DNA of 64,000 bases from Tamlana sp. I1 (GTDB taxonomy: Bacteria; Bacteroidota; Bacteroidia; Flavobacteriales; Flavobacteriaceae), in contig NZ_JACLAF010000001.1 of NCBI RefSeq assembly GCF_015355625.1, positions 1 through 64,000 on the forward strand, written 5' to 3'. A model generated the notes under the pieces. It made no database searches and was not told the DNA's origin. It was given only the letters and a program-made list of their open reading frames with translations. Below, piece after piece: positions 8,911-17,518 of this stretch (positions are counted from its first letter, which is position 1; each line of letters starts with the position of its first letter). The translations under genes and the position numbers were made by a program.

Positions 8911-9693
8911 ATGAATACAGTTACCGATTTATTGAAAAAAATAGAGCAAGCCAAATCACTAGACTTTGGAGAAATTTTTGGCGAATCCATAGAGTTGTTT
9001 AAAAAGACTTGGCTTAAAGGCTTTATTCTTTTTTTAATGACGCTGGTTATCATGCTTCCGTTAATAATTATTTTGTACATCCCGCTTATAGGTATGATTA
9101 TCGCGCAAGGCGAAAACGGACAGATAGACGATAGTGCTATGACCAATTTTTTTGGTAGCATGTCCATATTATATATCCTTTTTGTAGTTGTGGGTATTTT
9201 TGTTTTAGGATCGATCACTTTCGTTCTTAATGCGGGGTTTTATCGAATTATGAAAAAAATAGACGATAATGAGCAGGTAGATACTAAAGATTATTTCTAT
9301 TTTGTTAAAATGCAATATTTAAGCAAGGGGCTACTAATTTTACTAATTTCTATAGTAATAACTATTGTGTCTATGATGCTTTGTTATATTCCATTTATAT
9401 ATGCTATTGTGCCATTAAGTTTTTTCGTGGTTGTTTTTGCATTCAACCCAGAATTATCCACGGGAGAAATTATTAAGCTAAGCGTTAAACTGGCGAATAA
9501 AAACTGGTTAGTCGCTTTCGGGCTTATTGTTGTTAGCACTATTTTATCGCAAATTGTGGGCTATTTGGCTTGTGGTATAGGGCTTTTGTTTACAGCAACT
9601 TTTGTTTATCATCCTATTTATTTAATATATAAAAAGGTGTTTGGTTTTAATCAAATAGATGTTATTGATGAAATAGGCGCAACAATTGAATAA
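8911..9693 (+). CDS. Multi-pass inner-membrane protein of unknown function, 260 aa
   Basis: A soluble N-terminal 30 residues (TDLLKKIEQAKSLDFGEIFGESIELFKKTW) are followed by several membrane segments in the order TLVIMLPLIIILY, LYILFVVVGIFVLGSI, LLILLISIVITIVSMML, AIVPLSFFVVVF and LIVVSTILSQIVGYL. I know related Flavobacteriaceae proteins that carry the label beta-carotene 15,15'-monooxygenase, which looks wrong for a protein of this shape. The frame extends upstream to a TTG at 8803, but that start would sit against the miaB promoter, so the ATG at 8911 (MNTVTDLLKK) is preferred. A hairpin terminator follows. Confidence 0.8.
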   Translation: MNTVTDLLKKIEQAKSLDFGEIFGESIELFKKTWLKGFILFLMTLVIMLPLIIILYIPLIGMIIAQGENGQIDDSAMTNFFGSMSILYILFVVVGIFVLGSITFVLNAGFYRIMKKIDDNEQVDTKDYFYFVKMQYLSKGLLILLISIVITIVSMMLCYIPFIYAIVPLSFFVVVFAFNPELSTGEIIKLSVKLANKNWLVAFGLIVVSTILSQIVGYLACGIGLLFTATFVYHPIYLIYKKVFGFNQIDVIDEIGATIE

Positions 9694-9708
9694 GATTTTA
9701 TTAAATAG

Positions 9709-9746
9709 AAAAACCTGTTTTTAAAGTAGTAAAAGCAGGCTTTTTT
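9709..9746 (+). terminator. Terminator after the membrane-protein gene
   Basis: AAAAACCTGTTTTTA pairs imperfectly with TAAAAGCAGGCTTTTTT, which ends in a run of six Ts. It starts about 16 nt after the stop at 9693. Confidence 0.65.
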
Positions 9747-9801
9747 ATTTAAAATTTCTACAGATAATTGCTAACATACTGTAGATATACTTTTTTTCAT
9801 A

Positions 9802-9809
9802 TACATTTG
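9802..9809 (+). promoter_or_regulatory. TAnnTTTG (-7) box upstream of topA
   Basis: TACATTTG matches the -7 consensus exactly, 20 bp before the topA ATG (9829), which would give a very short leader. No correctly spaced TTG was found. Confidence 0.5.
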
Positions 9810-9828
9810 TAGCTTCAAAAAATGAAGT

Positions 9829-12336
9829 ATGGCGAAGAATTTAGTAATCGTAGAGTCACCTGCTAAGGCAAAAACCATTGAGAAATTTTTAGGTAAAGAT
9901 TTTAAAGTTGAATCTAGTTTCGGACATATTTCCGATTTACCTTCAAAAGAATTAGGGGTTGATGTTGAAGGGGATTTCAAACCCAAATACGAAGTTTCAA
10001 AAGATAAAAAAGCAGTTGTAAAAAAACTGAAGGATTTAGCTAAAAAAGCAGAAATGGTTTGGTTGGCTAGTGATGAGGATCGCGAGGGAGAGGCTATAGC
10101 ATGGCATTTAGCAGAAACTTTAAAATTGGATAAAGACAAGACGAAACGTATTGTTTTTCATGAGATTACTAAGTCTGCAATTCAAAAAGCCATTGAAAAC
10201 CCAAGAGGTATCGATTACGATTTAGTCGATGCGCAACAAGCGCGTCGTGTATTAGATAGAATTGTAGGTTACGAGTTATCGCCCGTACTTTGGAGAAAAG
10301 TAAAAGGCGGTCTTTCAGCAGGTCGTGTGCAGTCGGTTTCAGTGCGTTTAATTGTTGAAAAAGAACGTGAAATTGAAGGCTTTACACCTGTAGCATCTTA
10401 CCGTATTGATGCCGAATTTTCTAATGAAGACGGACAAACCTTTAAGGCGAAGCTTCCGAAGAATTTTTCATCAAAAGAAGAAGCTCAGAAATTCTTAGAA
10501 CAAAACGCAGCAGCCGATTTTAAAGTAGCCGATTTACAAAAAAAACCAGCTAAAAAATCGCCAGCAGCACCATTTACAACATCAACGCTTCAACAAGAAG
10601 CATCGCGTAAATTATATTTTTCAGTAAGTAAAACCATGACAATGGCGCAACGCCTTTATGAAGCTGGTTTAATTACTTATATGAGAACCGATAGCGTAAA
10701 TTTATCTGACGAAGCACGAAAAGGTGCCGAAGCAGAAATTAAAAACGCTTACGGTAACGAATACAGCAAACCAAGAAATTATACAGGAAAATCAAAAGGA
10801 GCACAGGAGGCGCACGAGGCTATTCGTCCAACCAATTTTGCAACTCATTCTGTAGATATCGATAGAGATCAAGCGCGTTTATACGATTTAATTTGGAAAC
10901 GTGCCATTGCCTCACAAATGAGTGAAGCAGAATTAGAGCGTACCAATGTTAAAATTAGTGCCTCGACTCATAATGAAACTTTCACAGCAAATGGAGAGGT
11001 TATTACTTTTGAAGGCTTTTTAAAAGTTTATTTAGAAGGTACCGATGATGAAGATGTAGAGCACGATGGTATGCTACCAGCTATGCGCACAAACGAAACC
11101 TTACTTAATAATTTTATTACTGCTACCGAACGTTATACGCGTCCGCCATCAAGATACACCGAGGCTTCTTTGGTTAAGAAATTAGAGGAATTAGGTATTG
11201 GTAGACCATCAACGTATGCCCCGACAATTTCAACCATTCAAAACAGAAATTATGTTGAAAAGGGTACGGTTGAAGGTGTAGAGCGTAGTTATACACAACT
11301 TGTTTTAAGTGAAGGCAGCGTTAAAGATAATTTATTGACTGAAAAAGTAGGTTCCGATAAAGGGAAACTTGTGCCAACTGATATTGGTATGATTGTAACC
11401 GACTTTTTAGTGAATCATTTTGATGCCATTTTAGATTACAATTTCACAGCAAAAGTGGAAGCCGATTTTGATGAAATTGCTGAAGGCAACGAAAATTGGA
11501 TTGAAATGATGAAGACTTTCTATAAAGGTTTTCATCCTGTTGTTGAAGATGTTAAAGAAAATGCCGACAGAGAATCTGGTGAACGTATTTTAGGAACAGA
11601 TCCTAAAACAGGTAAGCAAGTAAGTGTGCGTTTAGGGCGTTTTGGGCCTATGGTACAAATAGGAACAGTTGATGACGAAGAAAAACCACAGTTTGCTAGT
11701 TTAAGTCCAGACCAGCAATTAACCACAATTACTTACGAGGAAGCCATGGATTTGTTTCAGCTTCCTAAAACTTTAGGTAATTATGAAGGTGAAGAAGTAC
11801 TTGTAAATAATGGGCGTTTTGGGCCTTATGTAAAGTTTGGTGAAGCTTATGTGTCGCTTCCAAAAGGTACCGACCCATTAAGTGTGGAGTTAGATGATGC
11901 TATTGTTTTAATAAAAGAGAAGCAAAAAGCAGATGCTCCTATATATATGTATCAAGATTTGCCTGTGCAAAAAGGTAAAGGACGTTTTGGGCCATATATT
12001 AAATGGAACAACATGTTCATTAATGTGAACAAAAAATACGATTGGGACGAGTTATCCGATGAAGATATTGTTGAGTTAATTGAAACAAAAATTCAGAAGG
12101 AAATCGACAAGGTTATTCATAACTGGGAAGATGAAGGCATTCGTGTTGAAAAAGCACGATGGGGCAGACATAACGTATTAAAAGGAAAGATAAAGGTAGA
12201 ATTACCTAAAACTGTTGATGTTTCTGAAATGACTTTAGAAGAAGCTAAAGGTATTATTGAAGCAGCTACACCTAAGAAAAAAGCAACCAAAAGAAAACCT
12301 GCGGCTAAAAAGAAGGCGGCGCCAAAAAAGAAATAA
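9829..12336 (+). CDS. topA: DNA topoisomerase I (type IA), 835 aa
   Basis: The enzyme relaxes negative supercoils by transient cleavage of one strand through a 5'-phosphotyrosine. The N-terminal Toprim domain (VIVESPAKAKTIEKFLG, then SDEDREGEAIAWHL with the DxDxE-type metal site) leads to QARRVLDRIVGYELSPVLW and to the active-site segment GLITYMRTDSVNLS (Tyr near residue 284). The C-terminal third has three or four short repeats of the type GRFGPYVKFG, instead of the Cys4 zinc fingers of E. coli TopA. The last 25 residues are Lys/Ala/Pro-rich, resembling a histone-H1 tail. The gene downstream starts 7 bp after its stop. Confidence 0.97.
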   Translation: MAKNLVIVESPAKAKTIEKFLGKDFKVESSFGHISDLPSKELGVDVEGDFKPKYEVSKDKKAVVKKLKDLAKKAEMVWLASDEDREGEAIAWHLAETLKLDKDKTKRIVFHEITKSAIQKAIENPRGIDYDLVDAQQARRVLDRIVGYELSPVLWRKVKGGLSAGRVQSVSVRLIVEKEREIEGFTPVASYRIDAEFSNEDGQTFKAKLPKNFSSKEEAQKFLEQNAAADFKVADLQKKPAKKSPAAPFTTSTLQQEASRKLYFSVSKTMTMAQRLYEAGLITYMRTDSVNLSDEARKGAEAEIKNAYGNEYSKPRNYTGKSKGAQEAHEAIRPTNFATHSVDIDRDQARLYDLIWKRAIASQMSEAELERTNVKISASTHNETFTANGEVITFEGFLKVYLEGTDDEDVEHDGMLPAMRTNETLLNNFITATERYTRPPSRYTEASLVKKLEELGIGRPSTYAPTISTIQNRNYVEKGTVEGVERSYTQLVLSEGSVKDNLLTEKVGSDKGKLVPTDIGMIVTDFLVNHFDAILDYNFTAKVEADFDEIAEGNENWIEMMKTFYKGFHPVVEDVKENADRESGERILGTDPKTGKQVSVRLGRFGPMVQIGTVDDEEKPQFASLSPDQQLTTITYEEAMDLFQLPKTLGNYEGEEVLVNNGRFGPYVKFGEAYVSLPKGTDPLSVELDDAIVLIKEKQKADAPIYMYQDLPVQKGKGRFGPYIKWNNMFINVNKKYDWDELSDEDIVELIETKIQKEIDKVIHNWEDEGIRVEKARWGRHNVLKGKIKVELPKTVDVSEMTLEEAKGIIEAATPKKKATKRKPAAKKKAAPKKK

Positions 12337-12342
12337 AACCTT

Positions 12343-13509
12343 ATGAATTTTAATTTCCTTTCTCCTGTTTCAGATTTAGTATTGGCTCATAACGAGTTAC
12401 TTTCAACACAAGCATTAGGAAGAAAACTTAAAATACACTCGGCGCAGCACGGCATGCCGGATTTGGATGACGTGAAAATCGCAATAATTGGGGTTTTAGA
12501 AAACAGGAACGATGTTAATTATATAGGTGAAGAGTTTCAGTTAAATGAAATTAGAAAAAGCTTTTATAGTTTGTTTCCTGGAAGTTGGAATACGACTGTT
12601 GCCGATTTGGGCGATATTCATAAAGGTGAAAGCGTAGAAGATACTTATTTCGCTTTGCGTGAAGCGATAAGTGTGTTGGTTAAAAAAAATGTAATTCCTA
12701 TTATTTTAGGGGGTTCACAGGATCTAACTTATGCTAATTATCGCGCTTATGATGATATTGTACCTATGGTAAATATCGTAAATGTAGATGCGCAGTTTAA
12801 TCTAGGCGATTCTTCAAAACCTATAAAAAATAACAGTTTTGTTGGTAAAATCATATTAGATCAGCCTTATAATCTTTTTAATTACGCCACTATTGGCTAT
12901 CAAACTTATTTTAATTCTCAAGAAGAATTGGATTTAATGGATAGTCTCTATTTTGAATCCTATCGATTAGGGCAAGTGTCCCACGACATCAAATCTGTTG
13001 AACCAGCTTTGCGTGATGCCAATATTGTAACGGTAGATTTAAACGCAGTAAAAGGCTCCGAATTAGGCTTGAATCAACGGTACTCTCCAAATGGTTTAGA
13101 TGGAAAAGAAATTTGTGCCATTGCGCGTTATGCAGGCATAAGTAATAAAGTGAGTTCTTTTGGGATTTACGAATACAAACCATCAAAGGACGACGATATG
13201 ACGTCCATGTTAATTTCTCAAATGCTTTGGTATTTTATTGAGGGGGTAAATTATCGCGTTCTAGATGATGATTTTTCAGATGAAAGAAGTTATCAAAAGT
13301 TTACTGTTCTTATTGAAGAGGAAGAATTAGTCTTCTATAAGAGCAATAAAACAGGCCGTTGGTGGATAGAAATTCCATTTTTATCCGAAGTCAATAATAA
13401 ATTGAAACGTCATACGTTATTACCATGCATGCACCAAGATTATTTGGATGCTTGTAATAATTTGGTTCCAGAGCGTTGGTACAAAGCATTTCAGAAAAAT
13501 TGCGTTTGA
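12343..13509 (+). CDS. Arginase/formimidoylglutamase-fold protein, probably non-catalytic, 388 aa
   Basis: The overall layout matches the ureohydrolase (arginase, agmatinase, formimidoylglutamase) family: a first metal-site strand at about 124-131 (GGSQDLTY), a second at about 145-152 (NVDAQFNL) and a third at about 227-233 (TVDLNAVK). In active enzymes these read GGDHS, DAHxDxH and SxDxDxxDP. Here the His of the first motif is replaced by Gln, the DAHxD motif reads DAQFN, and the third lacks the second Asp. Most of the binuclear manganese ligands are therefore missing. It is 6 bp after topA and 160 bp before gldK. I infer a pseudoenzyme. Confidence 0.75.
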   Translation: MNFNFLSPVSDLVLAHNELLSTQALGRKLKIHSAQHGMPDLDDVKIAIIGVLENRNDVNYIGEEFQLNEIRKSFYSLFPGSWNTTVADLGDIHKGESVEDTYFALREAISVLVKKNVIPIILGGSQDLTYANYRAYDDIVPMVNIVNVDAQFNLGDSSKPIKNNSFVGKIILDQPYNLFNYATIGYQTYFNSQEELDLMDSLYFESYRLGQVSHDIKSVEPALRDANIVTVDLNAVKGSELGLNQRYSPNGLDGKEICAIARYAGISNKVSSFGIYEYKPSKDDDMTSMLISQMLWYFIEGVNYRVLDDDFSDERSYQKFTVLIEEEELVFYKSNKTGRWWIEIPFLSEVNNKLKRHTLLPCMHQDYLDACNNLVPERWYKAFQKNCV

Positions 13510-13592
13510 CAGATAAAGATTAGTTAAATGGATTTAACCACCGTTTAAGTGTTATTTTTTTACGATGAAACGTTATTTTTTTAGATAAAAAG

Positions 13593-13623
13593 TTGTTTTT
13601 TAAATAATATATAAATATGTTTA
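13593..13623 (+). promoter_or_regulatory. Promoter of the gldKLMN operon
   Basis: TTG at 13593-13595, a 20-nt spacer and TATGTTTA at 13616-13623 (one mismatch from TAnnTTTG) give a leader of about 40 nt before gldK. Confidence 0.6.
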
Positions 13624-13669
13624 CGCTCTCGTAATCGAAAAAGCTAAATAAATTAACCTCGAGTTTACT

Positions 13670-15037
13670 ATGGATATGAAGAAGTTTTTATTATTAACCG
13701 CAGTATTAGTAGTTCTTGCCAGTTGTGGCTCTAAAGACAGGGGCGAGCTAGTTGGTGTGAAAGGGAAAAAATGGCATCCTGAAAAGCCTTATGGGATGGA
13801 ACTTATTCCTGGGGGCGCTTTTATTATGGGTAAAGCCGATGACGATCTAGCTGGAGTTCATGATGCACCTGCAAAAACTGTAACTGTAAGATCGTTTTAT
13901 ATGGACGCCACTGAAATAACCAATAGTGAATACCGTCAGTTTGTTAATTGGGTAAGAGATTCAATCGTAAGAATGAAACTTGCTGTTTTAGCTGATGAAG
14001 TAGGTTTAACTCCTGAAGATGGTGGCATTGGAGAATTTGCGTTTAAAGATGCAGATACTGCAAACATGTCGGTTTACGAGAAGTATATGTTCGAAAACTA
14101 TACGGGTCTTGGTCCAACAGGTTATGAAGGCCGAAAAATAAATAAAGACGTAGATTTAATTTACAATACCGAAGAGTATCCAGACGAATACTATACTGAA
14201 GTTATGGATACCATGTATTTACCTAAAGAAGAATCATATAACGGAAAACGTACTTGGGATGTAACGAAATTTAAATTTCAATACAACCACATGGACATCC
14301 AAGAAGCCGCAAGAAACAGAGGTGTTAAGCGTAAAGATGTTATTATAAAAGAAGAGATTGAAATTTATCCAGATACAACAGTATGGATTAGAGATTTTGC
14401 TTATTCTTACAACGAACCAATGCACAACGATTATTTCTGGCATGATGCTTACAGTGATTATCCTGTAGTTGGAGTAACTTGGAAACAAGCCAAAGCATTT
14501 TGCGAGTGGAGAACACTTTGGAAGAATACTTACCAAAATTCTAAAGCTGGTGCAGCTGCTGTAAATACATTCAGATTACCGTCTGAGGCAGAATGGGAGT
14601 ATGCCGCTAGAGGTGGGTTGCAAGCAGCAACATTCCCTTGGGGAGGACCTTACACGAAAAACGATAGAGGTTGTTTTATGGCAAACTTTAAACCTGTACG
14701 TGGGGATTATGCAGCCGATCAAGCTTTATATACTGTTGAAGCACAGTCTTACGAGCCAAACGATTATAACTTATACAACATGGCTGGTAACGTATCAGAA
14801 TGGGTAAATGCATCTTATGATCCTTCTGCATATCAATATACATCTACTATCAACCCAAGTGTGAACGATGTAGATAACCAACGTAAAATTGTAAGAGGTG
14901 GTTCATGGAAAGATGTAGCTTACTTTTTACAAGTTAGTTCAAGAGATTACGAGTATGCAGATTCTGCAAGAAGTTATATAGGATTCAGAACCGTTCAAGA
15001 TTACATGGGGACACAAGTAACCAAAAACGGTCAGTAA
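13670..15037 (+). CDS. gldK: Gliding motility / type IX secretion lipoprotein GldK, 455 aa
   Basis: GldK (PorK in Porphyromonas) is an outer-membrane lipoprotein that forms, with GldN, the periplasmic ring of the type IX secretion system. A signal peptide ends in VLASC (Cys at about 19). The rest is an FGE-sulfatase/SUMF1-type fold: GMELIPGGAFIMGKADDD near 43-60, MDATEITNSEYRQFVNWV, then SEAEWEYAARGG, NVSEWVNASYDP and VRGGSWKD towards the end. FGE-type active-site chemistry is not expected. It is first in the gldK-gldL-gldM-gldN block, with a promoter about 50 bp upstream. MDMKK offers a second ATG at residue 3. Confidence 0.96.
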   Translation: MDMKKFLLLTAVLVVLASCGSKDRGELVGVKGKKWHPEKPYGMELIPGGAFIMGKADDDLAGVHDAPAKTVTVRSFYMDATEITNSEYRQFVNWVRDSIVRMKLAVLADEVGLTPEDGGIGEFAFKDADTANMSVYEKYMFENYTGLGPTGYEGRKINKDVDLIYNTEEYPDEYYTEVMDTMYLPKEESYNGKRTWDVTKFKFQYNHMDIQEAARNRGVKRKDVIIKEEIEIYPDTTVWIRDFAYSYNEPMHNDYFWHDAYSDYPVVGVTWKQAKAFCEWRTLWKNTYQNSKAGAAAVNTFRLPSEAEWEYAARGGLQAATFPWGGPYTKNDRGCFMANFKPVRGDYAADQALYTVEAQSYEPNDYNLYNMAGNVSEWVNASYDPSAYQYTSTINPSVNDVDNQRKIVRGGSWKDVAYFLQVSSRDYEYADSARSYIGFRTVQDYMGTQVTKNGQ

Positions 15038-15106
15038 TTCTAAAATCAATCTAATCAATAACAATAATAATAAATTAACCTACTAAATTTTTTAAAACCG
15101 AATATT

Positions 15107-15745
15107 ATGGCAAAGTCAAAAGCAAGTAAAAAGTTCATGAATATGGCGTACGGATTAGGAGCAGCAATCGTAATTGTTGGTGCACTATTCAAAATTATTC
15201 ACTTTGAAATCGGACCACTAACAGGTAACGTGATGTTAACTATAGGTCTTGTAACAGAAGCAATTATTTTTGCATTATCAGCATTCGAACCTGTTGATGA
15301 GGATTTAGATTGGTCTTTAGTATACCCAGAATTAGCTGGTGGAGCACAATCAGGAAAGAGAGAAGAAAAGCAAGATGCACAAGGATTATTATCTAAAAAG
15401 TTAGATGATTTATTAAAAGAAGCTAAAGTTGATGCTGAATTAATGTCAAGCTTAGGAACAAGCATTAGAAACTTTGAAGGTGCTGCTAAAAACATCGGTT
15501 CTACTGTAGATTCAATTGAAGCTACTAAGAAATATGGTGAAGAGCTTACTTTAGCTGCTGCTCAAATGGAATCATTAAACAGCTTATATAAAGTACAATT
15601 AGAAAGCGTAAGCAAACAAGCGTCTGTTAATGCAGAGTCTGCTGATAATGCTGCTAAATTAGAGGAGCAAATGAAAGCATTAGCTTCAAACTTATCTTCT
15701 TTAAATGGTGTATACGGCGGTATGTTATCTGCAATGAATAAATAA
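15107..15745 (+). CDS. gldL: Gliding motility motor protein GldL, 212 aa
   Basis: GldL is the inner-membrane stator-like subunit which, with GldM, turns proton-motive force into motion for gliding and T9SS export. Two membrane helices lie at about 12-30 (NMAYGLGAAIVIVGALF) and 40-60 (NVMLTIGLVTEAIIFALSAF). The second contains Glu51, the counterpart of the conserved membrane Glu reported as essential in Flavobacterium. After residue 90 the protein is a long cytoplasmic coiled coil. It lies between gldK and gldM on the same strand with 50-70 bp gaps. Confidence 0.96.
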   Translation: MAKSKASKKFMNMAYGLGAAIVIVGALFKIIHFEIGPLTGNVMLTIGLVTEAIIFALSAFEPVDEDLDWSLVYPELAGGAQSGKREEKQDAQGLLSKKLDDLLKEAKVDAELMSSLGTSIRNFEGAAKNIGSTVDSIEATKKYGEELTLAAAQMESLNSLYKVQLESVSKQASVNAESADNAAKLEEQMKALASNLSSLNGVYGGMLSAMNK

Positions 15746-15800
15746 TTAGGAGCGTTAATCCCAAATTACTATTAATTAACCAAAAACCTAATTACAAAAC

Positions 15801-17363
15801 ATGGCAGGAGGAAATTTATCACCAAGACAGAAAATGATTAATCTGATGTATTTAATATTTATCGCGATGCTCGCTTTAAATATGTCGAAAGAAGTACTTT
15901 CAGCCTTCGGATTAATGAACGAAAAGCTTACTAAATCTAACGCTACAAGCACTGTTCAAAACAACAGTTTTATGGCGAATTTAGATCAGAAAGCTACAGA
16001 TCAACCTGAAAAATACGAGCCTTTAAAGCAAAAAGCAGCAAAAATTGATGCTTTAGCTAAAGAGTTTGATGCTTATTTAGATAAATTAAAAGGTGATATG
16101 ACCGCTAAAATTGATGATCCTACGGATTATGAAATTATGGACAAAGGCGATTACCTTGATCAATATTTCTTTAAAGGCGGAAAAATTAGTGAAGGCGGAC
16201 AAGAGTTTTTAGCACAAATCTCTACTTTTAGAGATGGCGTTGTTAATCTTTTATCTGATGAAAAAGGTATGGAGTCTGTAATTAAAGATGTACAAGCAGA
16301 ATTTAGTACTGATGAAGTTACAAATAGAGATGGCATCAAAGTTGATTGGCTAGATTACCATTATAAAGGATTTCCTTTAGTAGCTTCATTAACTAAAATG
16401 ACACAACTTCAAGCAGATATTAAAACGACTGAATCTGAAGTTTTATCAACAATGTTACAAGGAACACTTTCTAGCGAGGTGTCTATGACAAACTATACCA
16501 CTTTAATGGAAACTTCAAAATCGGCTTACTTTAATGGTGAGCAGTTTGATGGACAAATTGTTTTAGGTCGTAAAGATGCTTCAACAAAACCATCACGAGT
16601 TGAATTAACTTTAGACGGTAGAGCACTTACTGAAGAGCAATACGTTATTGAAGAAGGTAAAGTGAAATTAAAAATTGGAACAGGCAGTGTTGGAGAACAC
16701 AAAATTGAAGGAAAATTAATTTTTGCTCAAGATGGAGAAGAAGTTGAGGTTCCTGTAAATTCATCTTTCGCTACTGTAGCAAAGCCAAATTCAGCAACCA
16801 TTTCTGCTGATAAAATGAATGTGGTTTACCGTGGTGTTAAAAACCCAATGACCATTTCTTTTGCAGGTATTCCTGATAATAAAGTGAGCGCTAGTGCTCA
16901 AGGTTTATCTAGAAAATCTGGTAGCAGTTACGTAATGGATGCAACAAGAATTCAAGGTAGAGAGGTTACTATTAACGTATCTGGTACATTACCTGATGGC
17001 GGTAGAGTAAGTGATAAAGCTAAATTCAGAATTAAAGATTTACCAAAACCAACTGGAACAGTTAGAGGTGAAGACGGCGCATTAAAAATGCAACGTAATA
17101 GTCTTAAAATCTCAACTATTGGTGCTAAATTTGACGATTTCGATTTCGAATTACCATTACGTGTAACAGGATTTAAATTTAAAGTTCCTGGGCAGCCTAC
17201 AATAAATGTTAATGGAAATAAGTTAGATAGTAGAGCACAACAAGCTTTATTAAAAGCAAAACGTGGTTCTGGTGTTCAAATATTTGATATTGAAGCTAAA
17301 GCTAGCGGTGTTAGTGTGATACTTAAAAAAGTATCTCCAGTTTTTATCGAGCTTACAAACTAA
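15801..17363 (+). CDS. gldM: Gliding motility protein GldM, 520 aa
   Basis: GldM is the long periplasmic shaft that links the GldL motor to the GldK/GldN ring. The start MAGGNLSPRQKMINLMYLIFIAMLALNMSKEVL is diagnostic: one membrane helix (about 12-30), with a conserved Arg just before it. A helical domain (about 40-230) is followed by beta-rich domains through to the C-terminus (FATVAKPNSATISADKMNVVYRGVKNPM near 325-352; IGAKFDDFDFELPLRVTGF near 437-455). The 520-residue length is normal. A 155-bp gap with a strong hairpin separates it from gldN. Confidence 0.96.
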   Translation: MAGGNLSPRQKMINLMYLIFIAMLALNMSKEVLSAFGLMNEKLTKSNATSTVQNNSFMANLDQKATDQPEKYEPLKQKAAKIDALAKEFDAYLDKLKGDMTAKIDDPTDYEIMDKGDYLDQYFFKGGKISEGGQEFLAQISTFRDGVVNLLSDEKGMESVIKDVQAEFSTDEVTNRDGIKVDWLDYHYKGFPLVASLTKMTQLQADIKTTESEVLSTMLQGTLSSEVSMTNYTTLMETSKSAYFNGEQFDGQIVLGRKDASTKPSRVELTLDGRALTEEQYVIEEGKVKLKIGTGSVGEHKIEGKLIFAQDGEEVEVPVNSSFATVAKPNSATISADKMNVVYRGVKNPMTISFAGIPDNKVSASAQGLSRKSGSSYVMDATRIQGREVTINVSGTLPDGGRVSDKAKFRIKDLPKPTGTVRGEDGALKMQRNSLKISTIGAKFDDFDFELPLRVTGFKFKVPGQPTINVNGNKLDSRAQQALLKAKRGSGVQIFDIEAKASGVSVILKKVSPVFIELTN

Positions 17364-17432
17364 GCTTGAGTTTATAAAATAAAAGCGATTGTTAATACTA
17401 TAAAGTATTAAAAGGTAAAAAATACAACATGA

Positions 17433-17483
17433 AACATCCATATCATGTGAGGTTGAATTTCAACTTGAAATTATATGGATGTT
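17433..17483 (+). promoter_or_regulatory. Stem-loop between gldM and gldN
   Basis: AACATCCATAT (17433-17443) and ATATGGATGTT (17473-17483) are perfect 11-bp complements. Inside the loop GTTGA/TCAAC (17452-17464) forms a second small hairpin. There is no T-run after it, so it is not a standard terminator. It may be a processing or stability element, or set GldN expression. Confidence 0.55.
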
Positions 17484-17518
17484 ACATAATACCATTGAAA
17501 AACAATAAATATAAACAC

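Noticed and set aside
8911-9693. Annotation as beta-carotene 15,15'-monooxygenase
   Set aside because: That label exists in databases for similar proteins, but no His ligand pattern of carotenoid oxygenases is visible and the protein is almost all membrane helices.
17429-17518. Longer gldN start at 17429
   Set aside because: It would place 30 residues before a clear signal peptide and overlap a strong intercistronic hairpin.
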